DNA from: Herpetosiphon gulosus
Lineage (GTDB): Bacteria; Chloroflexota; Chloroflexia; Chloroflexales; Herpetosiphonaceae
DNA: 64,000 bases
Direction of reading: 5' to 3'
NCBI RefSeq assembly: GCF_039545135.1
Contig: NZ_BAABRU010000007.1
Coordinates: forward strand, 124,001 to 188,000
In this document: one piece after another, positions 7,986-15,895 of the stretch
Position numbering within the stretch: the stretch's first letter is position 1
Layout of the letters: each line of letters begins with the position of its first letter
Notes under the pieces: model-generated
What the model was told of the DNA's origin: nothing
Database searches by the model: none
The model's input: only the letters and a program-made list of their open reading frames with translations
Position numbers and translations under genes: made by a program

Positions 7986-8549
7986 TTATTGACTTAACCG
8001 TTTCGTCCAAGCCACAAGCGCTTCTAAATGGTTACGTACAACCTTGCGGGTTGGTTCATCGTGTAATTGACCATCGCTAAACTTTTTGTCTGCGAAGGTA
8101 ATCATCACCTCAGGTTTATTTAAGGGATGCATGTTGGTATTGACGGTCACTTGGCGTAAATGGTGCTGGCCCCGAGCAGTGCCATAGGCTCCAACGCTTG
8201 CGCCGATGATTCCCAAGGGTTTGCCACTCAGCGGCATCTCGCCAGCGCTACCAGGCCGCGAAGCCCAGTCGAGCGCATTTTTCAGCCCCCCAGGAATCGA
8301 GTAGTTGTACTCAGGCGTAGCGATTAGCAAGGCATCAGCTTCACTAATTGCTTGGCGTAGATGTTGCACACTACTCGGGAAGCCGTGTTGCTCAACATCC
8401 TCATTGAATAACGGAATATCATGTAATAGGATAATGTTGAACTCCACGCCATCGGGCATTAACCCAGCCGCAGCCCACAACAACGCCGTGTTATACGAAT
8501 CCTTGCGCAAGCTGCCCGAAATCCCGACAATCTTGAGTGTGTCTGCCAT
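7986..8549 (-). CDS. NAD(P)H-dependent FMN reductase (quinone/azo/chromate reductase family)
   Basis: This 187-residue flavodoxin-like protein starts KIVGISGSLRKDSYNTALL, the FMN phosphate-binding loop of the ChrR/YieF/ArsH family. It carries TPEYNYSIPGGLKNALDWASRP (about 98-119), which binds the flavin ring and nucleotide. Such enzymes reduce quinones by two electrons, and also azo dyes or chromate. It is the first gene of the operon. A GGAGG lies before the ATG, and three direct TTGTCC boxes lie upstream. Joint presence with a ring-cleaving dioxygenase and an esterase suggests quinone detoxification. Confidence 0.92.
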   Translation of the reverse strand: MADTLKIVGISGSLRKDSYNTALLWAAAGLMPDGVEFNIILLHDIPLFNEDVEQHGFPSSVQHLRQAISEADALLIATPEYNYSIPGGLKNALDWASRPGSAGEMPLSGKPLGIIGASVGAYGTARGQHHLRQVTVNTNMHPLNKPEVMITFADKKFSDGQLHDEPTRKVVRNHLEALVAWTKRLSQ

Positions 8550-8597
8550 AGACTAACTTCCTCCAACAAATGGTTGTTGATGATCACACACTGATTG

Positions 8598-8648
8598 TAT
8601 CGCGATAATACGATCATGTTGTCCGCCAAGTTGTCCATCTTTTTGTCC
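8598..8648 (-). promoter_or_regulatory. Triple 12-bp-spaced GGACAA boxes upstream of detoxification operon
   Basis: TTGTCC occurs at 8619-8624, 8631-8636 and 8643-8648, exactly 12 bases apart (GGACAA on the coding strand). The boxes lie 70-99 bases before the reductase start codon. A TATCGCGATA palindrome (8598-8607) overlaps the likely -10 region (TACAAT on the minus strand). Regular direct repeats upstream of a promoter suggest binding of an oligomeric regulator. Confidence 0.5.
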
Positions 8649-8671
8649 TTGGAAGCGTCCTATTCTAGTTA

Positions 8672-8702
8672 AATAATAAAGAGCAGCAGCTGCTGCTCTT
8701 GG
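8672..8702 (-). terminator. Terminator of the rsbS-rsbT transcript
   Basis: A perfect palindrome AAGAGCAGCAG/CTGCTGCTCTT (8679-8700) lies 3' of rsbT on the minus strand and is followed there by a T/A-rich stretch. Confidence 0.75.
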
Positions 8703-8726
8703 TCGGAGTACATTTTGATCGGTTGT

Positions 8727-9140
8727 TTAGGGGCGTTTCCATTTGCGGCAGGTAATTTTGGTACCCTCGCCGACCACCGACTCAATTTCGAACTCGTCCA
8801 TGAGCCGTTTTGCACCTGGCATACCCATCCCCATCCCCTTGGAGGTGGTATAGCCATCCTGCATGACGAGGCTAATATCCTCGATCCCTGGCCCTTGGTC
8901 TTCGCAAACGACCTGAAGCCCCTTACGGAGCCCCTGTTGAATTTCACTGACAGTGACAGTACCTTCACCGGCGTAGAGATAAATATTCCGCGCCAGTTCG
9001 GAGATCGCGGTAGCAATCCGTGCTTGGTCGATAGCGCCAAAGCCCATTGCCTTAGCCATATCGCGGGCCGCCATCCGTGCCGCCACAATGTCGAGGTCGC
9101 TCTGAATTGTGATGACTTTATTAGGCATTGCCATCCGCAT
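8727..9140 (-). CDS. rsbT: RsbT-type switch kinase (anti-sigma-factor kinase family)
   Basis: The 137-residue GHKL protein reads DIVAARMAARDMAKAMGFGAIDQARIATAISELARNIYLYAG, which is near the text-book RsbT sequence. The N-box is ISELARNI, the G1 box EDQGPGI, and the glycine-rich lid is GMGMGMPGAKRLMDEF. RsbT phosphorylates the stressosome protein RsbS, then leaves to activate a partner such as the phosphatase RsbU. Several in-frame ATGs (9140, 9134, 9128) overlap the rsbS stop; GGAG lies just upstream of the first. No rsbU, rsbV, rsbW or sigB is visible nearby. Confidence 0.93.
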   Translation of the reverse strand: MRMAMPNKVITIQSDLDIVAARMAARDMAKAMGFGAIDQARIATAISELARNIYLYAGEGTVTVSEIQQGLRKGLQVVCEDQGPGIEDISLVMQDGYTTSKGMGMGMPGAKRLMDEFEIESVVGEGTKITCRKWKRP

Positions 9141-9504
9141 TGTTCTCCGTAATCAGCCGCAACTTAGCGATGCCTTTTTCCAAATTCAGCGCCGTTGTGA
9201 CACCAGGCAACTCAAGCCCAAGCTCCACCAACGTAATTGCGACGGCTGGTTGCAACCCTGTAATAACAACGGTTGTTCCCATCAGGCGAGCCATCGCCGC
9301 AATATCACTAATCAAGCGGCCTACGAAGCTGTCTAATACATCCATCGCCGTTAGATCGATGATGACCCCTTTTGCTTTGGTCTCATAGATCTTCTGGAGA
9401 ACCGCGTCTTTGAACTGAATTGCTTGCATGTCATACAGGGCAACCTGAACCGAAGCAATTAAAAAGTTCTCGATCTTAAGAATTGGAATATTAACGATGT
9501 CCAA
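9121..9504 (-). CDS. rsbS: RsbS-type STAS-domain protein (stressosome scaffold)
   Basis: I place the start at TTG 9504, with GGGAGG five bases upstream, giving a 127-residue protein that begins like other RsbS proteins (IPILKIENFLIASVQ). A start at GTG 9540 is longer but lacks this signal. The single STAS domain includes IDLTAMDVLDSFVGRLISDIAAMARLMGT, with the phosphorylatable Ser in DSF. RsbS is the target of RsbT in the stressosome. Its 3' end overlaps rsbT, so the pair is coupled. A sigma-A-like promoter lies at 9571-9599. Confidence 0.92.
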   Translation of the reverse strand: MDIVNIPILKIENFLIASVQVALYDMQAIQFKDAVLQKIYETKAKGVIIDLTAMDVLDSFVGRLISDIAAMARLMGTTVVITGLQPAVAITLVELGLELPGVTTALNLEKGIAKLRLITENNADGNA

Positions 9505-9570
9505 GCGGCCTCCCTGAAGTCGAACGCGAAGATGAGCCACAACAAAAGCTTGCGTATGGAGTATGTGCCT

Positions 9571-9599
9571 ATTATACGTATGATATTGCTACTCGGCAA
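9571..9599 (-). promoter_or_regulatory. Sigma-A-like promoter of rsbS-rsbT
   Basis: On the minus strand TTGCCG is followed after 17 bases by a perfect TATAAT. The expected start of transcription is about 60 bases before the TTG start codon of rsbS. Confidence 0.65.
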
Positions 9600-9751
9600 G
9601 CGTGAGTTTGCTGCTCATTTCGGAGTAATTTTCGCTATCATACAGCATAAAGCATCTCTATGCACATGTTTTTAGGCCTGTCCTAGGCTATAACAGGACT
9701 TAAGGATTACTCACGGCGGGTTTTGGCAAATCTAGCAACGAAAGGTTGACG

Positions 9752-10132
9752 ATGTTTAATGCACTTTTGATGCTCTGGCGTGGTTTGGGCGGGCGTTGCC
9801 CCACATGTGGCTATGGGCACATGTTCAAAACATTTTTTGGCCTAATTGAGGGTTGTGCTGCATGTGGCCTACGCTTCGAAGGGACTGGCGATCAAAGTAC
9901 TGGAGCAATGGGGATTTCATTAACGATCACCGTAGCAATTGGTTTTGCTGGAGCATTAATTTTGGTTTGGCAATGGCCTGGGCATTTAATTTTGGGCACG
10001 GCTGGGTTAATTGGCGTGCTTAGTATTTTTCAATTGTTCTGCTACCGCGTGTCGCGCGGCTTCTGGATTGGCATTCTGGCGATTACTGGGGCGATCCACG
10101 AGGATGAGCATCGCGATGAGTTTTTTCTTTAA
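9752..10132 (+). CDS. DUF983 family zinc-ribbon membrane protein
   Basis: The 126-residue protein begins with a short zinc-ribbon: CPTCGYG and CAACGLRF, four cysteines in two CxxC pairs about 20 residues apart. The DUF983 signature follows (FEGTGDQSTGAMG; usually EDxGDGPA), then two hydrophobic segments. ATG 9752 is preferred over TTG 9746 because GAAAGG lies just upstream. The role of DUF983 is not established. It stands alone before ppk. Confidence 0.85.
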   Translation: MFNALLMLWRGLGGRCPTCGYGHMFKTFFGLIEGCAACGLRFEGTGDQSTGAMGISLTITVAIGFAGALILVWQWPGHLILGTAGLIGVLSIFQLFCYRVSRGFWIGILAITGAIHEDEHRDEFFL

Positions 10133-10170
10133 AGCTTGGTTAAATTTAGGCGTTGTAGTAGTTTTCGTGG

Positions 10171-10198
10171 TTGTTGGGCACACTTTTTGCCGTACAAT
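10171..10198 (+). promoter_or_regulatory. Candidate ppk promoter
   Basis: TTGTTG (10171-10176) and TACAAT (10193-10198) are spaced by 16 bases. The ppk ATG is 41 bases further on. Confidence 0.55.
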
Positions 10199-10239
10199 GG
10201 CAACGCCGTTTTGATCTTGAATGTGGAAAGAAGCGTCCC

Positions 10240-12327
10240 ATGACTGAGTTGCTAATACCCGACACAGTTGCTGAACCACTAAATTTGGCTGACCCACGAA
10301 ATTTCCTGAATCGTGAATTGAGTTCGTTGGCGTTTCATCGGCGCGTTTTAGAGGAAGCCCTCGATCCTTCATTGCCCTTGTTGGAACGGGTAAAATTTTT
10401 GGCGATTTTCAGCACCAATCTCGATGAGTTTTTTATGATTCGGGTTTCGGGAATTCGCCAGCAAGTTGCAGCGCGAGTGTTTGAACGCTCAGCCGACGGC
10501 AAAACGCCATTTGAGCAATTACGCGCAATTCGAGCGGCAGTTGCGCCCTTGATGGAACTGCAACGAGCCTGTTTTATCCAAGATTTGCAGCCCAAACTGG
10601 CCGCCGAAGGGGTTTTTATCCAAGAATATAGCCAGCTTTCGATTCATCAACAGGCTTGGCTAAAAAATTATTTTGATAATGAGATTTTTCCGGTCTTGAC
10701 TCCTTTGGCATTTGACCCAGGCCATCCTTTCCCACATATTTCTAATTTGAGCCTCAATTTGGCAGTCGTGATTCAAGACCCTGATAGTGACGAACATTTT
10801 GCGCGGATCAAAGTGCCTGCTTCGTTACCACGTTTGGTCAGTGTGCCCAGCGAGCAGCCAAATACGGTTTGTTATACATGGCTCGAACAAATTATCGCCG
10901 AAAATATTAGCACGCTCTTTCCTGGTATGCAGGTTTCTGAGGCCTATACGTTTCGAGTTATTCGCAACGCCGATGTCGAAATTGAAGAAGATGAAGCCGC
11001 CGATTTGCTTGAGACAATTCAGGCCGGCGTGCGTCAACGCCGTTTTGGCTCAGTCACCAAGCTTTCAGTTCACTCAACCATGCCGCCACGGATTGTCGAT
11101 TTGCTGATCGATAATCTTGAAGTTGAGCGCGATGATGTTTATCAATTGAATGGTTCGCTCGATTTGAGCAGCCTCATGAGTGTGGTGCGTTTAGATCGTT
11201 GGCAGTTGAAGTTGCCACCATTCAAGCCCAGCGTGCCAGCCGTGCTCTCAACTGGCGAAGATATTTTCAATGTGGTGCAACGCCGCGATGTACTATTACA
11301 CCATCCTTATGATTCATTTATGCCGGTGGTTGATTTTCTGCAAGCAGCAGCGCGTGACCCAAATGTGTTGGCGATTAAACAAACGCTCTATCGGGTTGGC
11401 TCGAATTCGCCAATTGTCAAAGCCTTGCTCAAAGCGCGTGAGAACGATAAACAGGTGGCGGTGCTGGTAGAACTTAAGGCGCGTTTCGATGAGGAAAATA
11501 ATATTGAATGGGCCAAGGCCTTGGAACGTGAAGGCGTGCATGTGGTTTATGGCTTGATGGGCTTGAAAACTCACTGCAAAGTGGCTTTGGTGGTACGCAA
11601 AGAGCGCGACGGCGTATCGCGTTATCTGCACCTTGGCACAGGTAATTACAACGCCGTGACCGCCAATATTTATACCGACCTTGGCTTGTTGACCTGCAAT
11701 CCTGATTTTGGGGCTGATGCCTCGGATTTGTTTAATTTTCTCACGGGCTATTCGCGCCAAAGCCAATTTCGCAAATTGTGGATTGCCCCGATCAACCTGC
11801 GCCGCCGCTTGACCCATATGATCGAACGCGAGATTCAACATCAACAGGCTGGGCGCAGCGGCAAATTAATTTTCAAAATGAATTCGCTGGTTGACCCAAA
11901 TATCATTCAATTGCTTTATCGGGCTTCACAGGCTGGGGTTGAAATTCAATTGCTGGTTCGGGGCATGTGTTCGCTACGCCCGGGAGTTGAAGGTTTGAGC
12001 GAAACTATTCAAGTTAAGAGCATTGTCGGGCGCTTTTTAGAGCATAGTCGTTTGTATTATGCTCGCAATGGCGGCGACGAACAATTGTATGTTGGCAGCG
12101 CCGATTTGATGGAGCGCAACTTAGATCGCCGAGTTGAGGTCTTATTCCCAATCGAAGATCCAAGTTTATTGAACTATATTCGTGAGGAGATTTTGGGCGT
12201 GGCATGGCGCGATACGGCCAAAGCCCGAATTTTGCTACCCAATGGTTTATATGGCTGTCATTTACCGCCTGCTGGCGAAGAACCCTTCGATAGCCAGATG
12301 TATTTTTTGCGTCGCCACACAGCTTAA
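10240..12327 (+). CDS. ppk: Polyphosphate kinase
   Basis: PPK1 reversibly polymerises the gamma-phosphate of ATP into polyphosphate. ATG 10240 (695 residues, usual for PPK1) matches the conserved start FLNRELSSLAFHRRVLEEA and follows GGAAAG; a longer frame from 10171 would run through the promoter. The four PPK1 domains can be followed. The N-domain is helical and the head domain follows. The phospholipase-D-like catalytic half holds GLMGLKTHCKVALVVR (autophosphorylated His) and YLHLGTGNYN. The C-terminal part has SLRPGVEGLSETI and YVGSADLMERNLDRRVEVLFPI. All key residues appear intact. The gene is monocistronic. Confidence 0.97.
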   Translation: MTELLIPDTVAEPLNLADPRNFLNRELSSLAFHRRVLEEALDPSLPLLERVKFLAIFSTNLDEFFMIRVSGIRQQVAARVFERSADGKTPFEQLRAIRAAVAPLMELQRACFIQDLQPKLAAEGVFIQEYSQLSIHQQAWLKNYFDNEIFPVLTPLAFDPGHPFPHISNLSLNLAVVIQDPDSDEHFARIKVPASLPRLVSVPSEQPNTVCYTWLEQIIAENISTLFPGMQVSEAYTFRVIRNADVEIEEDEAADLLETIQAGVRQRRFGSVTKLSVHSTMPPRIVDLLIDNLEVERDDVYQLNGSLDLSSLMSVVRLDRWQLKLPPFKPSVPAVLSTGEDIFNVVQRRDVLLHHPYDSFMPVVDFLQAAARDPNVLAIKQTLYRVGSNSPIVKALLKARENDKQVAVLVELKARFDEENNIEWAKALEREGVHVVYGLMGLKTHCKVALVVRKERDGVSRYLHLGTGNYNAVTANIYTDLGLLTCNPDFGADASDLFNFLTGYSRQSQFRKLWIAPINLRRRLTHMIEREIQHQQAGRSGKLIFKMNSLVDPNIIQLLYRASQAGVEIQLLVRGMCSLRPGVEGLSETIQVKSIVGRFLEHSRLYYARNGGDEQLYVGSADLMERNLDRRVEVLFPIEDPSLLNYIREEILGVAWRDTAKARILLPNGLYGCHLPPAGEEPFDSQMYFLRRHTA

Positions 12328-12361
12328 GCTACCATAAGAGCGAACTTGGTCGATTGACCTG

Positions 12362-12535
12362 CCCTCACCCCCTGGCCTTACAAGGGTAGGTTACAATGAT
12401 TGGGTAGGATTTTCGCATGGCATGCCCTCACCCCCTAACCCCCTCTCCCGCAAGCGAGCGAGGGGGAACCGCTCCATCATGAATATTGGAACTACCCCTC
12501 TCCCACGGCGGTGGGAGAGGGGCCGGGGGTGAGGG
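12362..12535 (+). repeat. Palindromic CCCTCACCCC element, copy 2, with a solo end
   Basis: A full unit runs from 12425 to 12535 with ends CCCTCACCCC and GGGGGTGAGGG. Its inner hairpins are GCGAGCGAGG-type and CCCCTCTCCCAC/GTGGGAGAGGGG. A separate left-end fragment occurs at about 12362-12388. The spacer between ppk and the permease holds nothing else recognisable. Confidence 0.85.
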
Positions 12536-12618
12536 ATAGAGAACATTGCCAATCTAAGAAACCATTACAAATAACCTCTGCCCAACTCCACAATCGCAAT
12601 TTGCTTGGGGGAATCACA

Positions 12619-14637
12619 ATGACTGCTTGTGGTGGTGCCCAGTTTTCGTGTAGCCAGCTTTTGCTGCAATTGGTGATTTTTGGCTTAGCCAATGGCGCAA
12701 TTATCGCCCTAAATGCGATCAGTGTGACGCTGGTATATAGCGTTGTGCGCATGCTCAATTTTGCCCATGGCGATTTATTTTCCTTGCTCACCGTTTTGGC
12801 GGCTGAATCAATCGCAATTTTGGGCTTGCAAGTTGGCACTTCATGGCTCTGGATTGGGCTGGGTTTGCTGGTAGTTTTGGTCATTTGTGCGCTGGTTGGA
12901 GCGGGCACAGGCCTGATCATCGAACAAATTGGCTTTCGGCCTTTTCGTGGAGCTTCGCGTTTAGCTCCGTTGATGGCAACCCTCGGCATTTCATTTATGC
13001 TCTACCAAGCCGCTTTGTTTGTGCGCACCCTGACCAACGCGGTAATTCCAGGCGAACATCGCAGTGTGCCCGGCATTCCCGAAGTAGCCCGGCTTAATGT
13101 GCCCGATCTATTGCCGCATGGTAATTTGTTTGGCGATGCGGCGCTGATTTTACAAGGCAAAGATTTGATTGTGCTAGCGGCGGCGGTGAGTGTGGCACTG
13201 GGCGTGCATTGGCTGTTGCAGCGCACCCGCTTTGGCTGGAAGCTCCAAGCTAGCGCCGCCGACCCAACCATGGCTCAGTTATGTGGCATCAACTATAGCG
13301 CGACGTTACGTCAAGTTTTTGCGCTTGGCGGCGCTTTGGCGGGCTTGGCGGCCTTGCTCTTTAGCTTGTATTACACCGCGCCCTACACCAATTACGGGGC
13401 GCAAAGTGGCTTAATTGCCTTTACGGCGGCCTTGTTGGGTGGGGTTGGCAGGCCATTGGGTGCATTGCTAAGTGGCTTGGCCTTGGGCATTTTGGCAGCC
13501 TTCAGCGATTATTTTATCGCCGCCCAGTGGACTCCAGCGCTTACGCTTGGTTTGTTGGTGCTGCTGGTGGTGCTACGCCAACAACCAAAACTTGATGATA
13601 GCCCGATTAATTCAGCATTGGTTGGCAGCGTCCAAGTGGTTCGCCAAAACTGGCGTTGGCTGATTGTGCCAGCCTTATTGGCCTGTGTGCCATTGCTGAA
13701 TGCCTGGTTTGAATTGGGCATTCAAGTTGCCGCAATTCAGATCTTGATTTATGGCTTGCTGGCGTTGGGCCTAAACCTGATTGTTGGCTGGGGCGGCATG
13801 CTTGATTTAGGCTATGCTGCACCGTTCGTATTAGGCGCTTATTTGGTCGGCTTAATGAGCACGGGCTTGCATGGCGGTTGGCAAACATGGCTCGCCTCAG
13901 GCGAATTGGCAGGAATTTTGCTGGTTTGTGGGCTTGGTGGCAGCCTATTTGGTTGGCTGATTGGGCTTTTAGCCGCGCGGCTTGATAATGAACTATTGGC
14001 AATTGTCACCTTTGCGCTGGGCGTGATTGCTCAGCGCGTGTTACAAAATTGGCGCAGCCTGACCAATGGCTCAAGCGGCATTTCGGGCGTGCCCAGCCTG
14101 CACATTTTTGGGCTAGATTTGGCTACACCTAGCGCAACCTACTATGCAATATTGGCAATTACCTGTGGCGTTGGCAGCTTGGGCTATAACTTGGTGCGTT
14201 CGCATTATGGACGAGCCTTAGCAGCCTTGGCGAGCGATGAGTTGGCGGCGACGAGCGTTGGGATTGCACCTGTGGTGCTCAAACGCTTGGCCTACAGTTG
14301 GGGCGGTGGCGTGGCGGCCTTGGCTGGTGGCCTGTTCGCAGTCAGTTTTAGCTATATCTCGCCAACCTTGGCCGAATTTCGAGTTTCAGCAATTGCTTTG
14401 ATTATTGTGGTTTTGGCAGGTTCGCGGCGAATTATTGCCCCATTGATCGCGGCATGTTTGGTGTTGGGATACGATTTATTATTGATTCCCAAGCTTGGCA
14501 AATTGTTTGATGATTTACGCGAACAAACTGGCAATTGGCTGTGGAGTGCAATTAATCCGCGTGGCGCGAATTTTCTGAGTTTTGGCTTGATGCTCTATTT
14601 GACGGTGTTGTATCGAGCACGAGCACGCCGCGCATGA
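12619..14637 (+). CDS. Fused LivH-LivM branched-chain amino acid-type ABC permease
   Basis: This 672-residue membrane protein joins two permeases that are normally separate. Residues 1 to about 330 are LivH-like (NGAIIALNAISVTLVYSVVRMLNFAHGDLF; GxxTPYTNYG-like AFTAALLGG). From about 345 onward it is LivM-like (YGLLALGLNLIVGWGGMLDLGYAAPFVLGAYLVG; NGSSGISGVP; the coupling-region residues SDELAATSVGI). The family imports branched-chain amino acids, urea or similar compounds. ATG 12619 follows GGGGGA; a longer frame begins inside the repeat element. No binding protein or LivG/LivF ATPase is encoded nearby. The stop overlaps the next ATG (ATGA). Confidence 0.9.
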   Translation: MTACGGAQFSCSQLLLQLVIFGLANGAIIALNAISVTLVYSVVRMLNFAHGDLFSLLTVLAAESIAILGLQVGTSWLWIGLGLLVVLVICALVGAGTGLIIEQIGFRPFRGASRLAPLMATLGISFMLYQAALFVRTLTNAVIPGEHRSVPGIPEVARLNVPDLLPHGNLFGDAALILQGKDLIVLAAAVSVALGVHWLLQRTRFGWKLQASAADPTMAQLCGINYSATLRQVFALGGALAGLAALLFSLYYTAPYTNYGAQSGLIAFTAALLGGVGRPLGALLSGLALGILAAFSDYFIAAQWTPALTLGLLVLLVVLRQQPKLDDSPINSALVGSVQVVRQNWRWLIVPALLACVPLLNAWFELGIQVAAIQILIYGLLALGLNLIVGWGGMLDLGYAAPFVLGAYLVGLMSTGLHGGWQTWLASGELAGILLVCGLGGSLFGWLIGLLAARLDNELLAIVTFALGVIAQRVLQNWRSLTNGSSGISGVPSLHIFGLDLATPSATYYAILAITCGVGSLGYNLVRSHYGRALAALASDELAATSVGIAPVVLKRLAYSWGGGVAALAGGLFAVSFSYISPTLAEFRVSAIALIIVVLAGSRRIIAPLIAACLVLGYDLLLIPKLGKLFDDLREQTGNWLWSAINPRGANFLSFGLMLYLTVLYRARARRA

Positions 14638-15548
14638 GCTGGCAACGGGTTTGGCTAGGGTTATGGCTGCTCGGGCTAGGCCTGAGTTATAGCAACCAAT
14701 TTGATCTGCTGAGCGTGCTGCAACCATGGTTTTTTGCTCCAACCCTACCGTTATTGCTGTGGGCAATTCCACAACGGCGGCGCTGGCTGAGTGGGTTGGC
14801 CCTATTTATCAGTTTGATCTGGCTCTGGTTGTATGCTGAGCGTTGGTTGCCCCAACCAAAACCCATACAAACCCCAAACTTGCGTCTGCTGAGTTGGAAT
14901 GTAGCTGGTTGGAATTTAAACAGTGCCGATATTCTGCGCGTGATTGAGCAAGAACAGCCTGATTTAATCGCCCTGCAAGAAGTTGATGTTGGTTTGGGTA
15001 AACCATTACAAACAGCTTTGGCCAGCAAGTACCCGTATGTTGAATTTCGCCCAGCGAGCGGAGCGGCGCAACCAGCCGATTTGGCTTTGTGGAGCAAATG
15101 GCCGTTTGCGTTGATTCAGCCGTGTGCCTATTGGCACTGCTATCGGCGAGCCTATCGCGTGCAGCACCCGCAACAACCCTTGATTTTGGTGAATGTGCAT
15201 ATTGAGCATAGCCCAATTCGTTGGCTCAAATTTGAGCGTCAGCGCGAAGAGGCAGCGATTGAGCAAATGATCGCTGATTTTAGCCAAACAACTGAGCCAT
15301 TACTCTTAGCTGGCGATTTTAACACCGTCGAGCAACAGGCTAGCTATGCGGTATTAAAGGCGGTTTGGGGCGATAGTTGGCGTGAGCGTGGCGTGGGCAT
15401 GGGTTTTAGCTGGCCGCAACGGTCGTGGCATCCACCATTGGTACGCTTGGATTATATCTGGTACAACGCAGCAATCCGACCAATCCAGATTGAAACAGGT
15501 GTTGGAGTATCCGATCATCGTTATTTGATTGGCGCATTTGATTTTTGA
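14634..15548 (+). CDS. Membrane-anchored endonuclease/exonuclease/phosphatase-family protein
   Basis: In this 304-residue protein two or three N-terminal hydrophobic segments (about 5-65) lead to an EEP-fold domain facing outward or the membrane. Catalytic landmarks are present: LLSWNVAGWN, ALQEVD (metal-binding E), LLAGDFNT and the terminal SDHRYLIGAF (catalytic D-H). Members with this layout include VanX-like-neighbour and sphingomyelinase/phosphodiesterase-type enzymes; the substrate cannot be told. It is translationally coupled to the LivHM fusion, though a shared function is not obvious. Confidence 0.88.
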   Translation: MSWQRVWLGLWLLGLGLSYSNQFDLLSVLQPWFFAPTLPLLLWAIPQRRRWLSGLALFISLIWLWLYAERWLPQPKPIQTPNLRLLSWNVAGWNLNSADILRVIEQEQPDLIALQEVDVGLGKPLQTALASKYPYVEFRPASGAAQPADLALWSKWPFALIQPCAYWHCYRRAYRVQHPQQPLILVNVHIEHSPIRWLKFERQREEAAIEQMIADFSQTTEPLLLAGDFNTVEQQASYAVLKAVWGDSWRERGVGMGFSWPQRSWHPPLVRLDYIWYNAAIRPIQIETGVGVSDHRYLIGAFDF

Positions 15549-15764
15549 TCCGCGAAGGGCAAAAAGAATTGGAACCGCGAAGAGCGCGAAGAACGCCAAG
15601 GCCATTTTTTAGCCACAGAGTACACCGTTTATAGTCCTACCGCTGGCTGAATCTATTTAGCTCCTGCCCAACCCGTCGTTAATCATCTCCCTTCGTGCCG
15701 CTTCGTGTCCTTCGTGGTTAAACCTTTAGCTTGCATCCTTCATCCTTCATCCTTTGAAAAACGG
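15549..15764. repeat. Spacer of dispersed short repeats
   Basis: This stretch holds no gene. It has CCGCGAAG-type units, a copy of the CTTCGTG repeat (about 15691-15721; CTTCGTGTCC TTCGTGGTTA) and TTCATCC heptamers (about 15733-15755). The same elements recur in other spacers (18.3, 31.1 and 60.1 kb). Confidence 0.6.
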
Positions 15765-15793
15765 TTGCAACTCCCCCGCTTTTAAGCCATAAT
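15765..15793 (+). promoter_or_regulatory. Candidate promoter of the glycogen phosphorylase gene
   Basis: TTGCAA (15765-15770) and CATAAT (15788-15793) have 17-base spacing. The mRNA leader to the ATG would be about 95 bases. Confidence 0.55.
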
Positions 15794-15895
15794 AGGCACT
15801 AACGTTCAGGCTCAAAACAAACAACGCGATGTTGCGACAGGCTTTTTCTGGCTGGCGGCATCGTTTTTTAATTAATCGTAGTACAAGGAGTTCCA

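Noticed and set aside
10171-10239. 23-codon N-terminal extension of polyphosphate kinase
   Set aside because: It would start on the -35 box of the likely promoter and is not part of the conserved PPK1 start.
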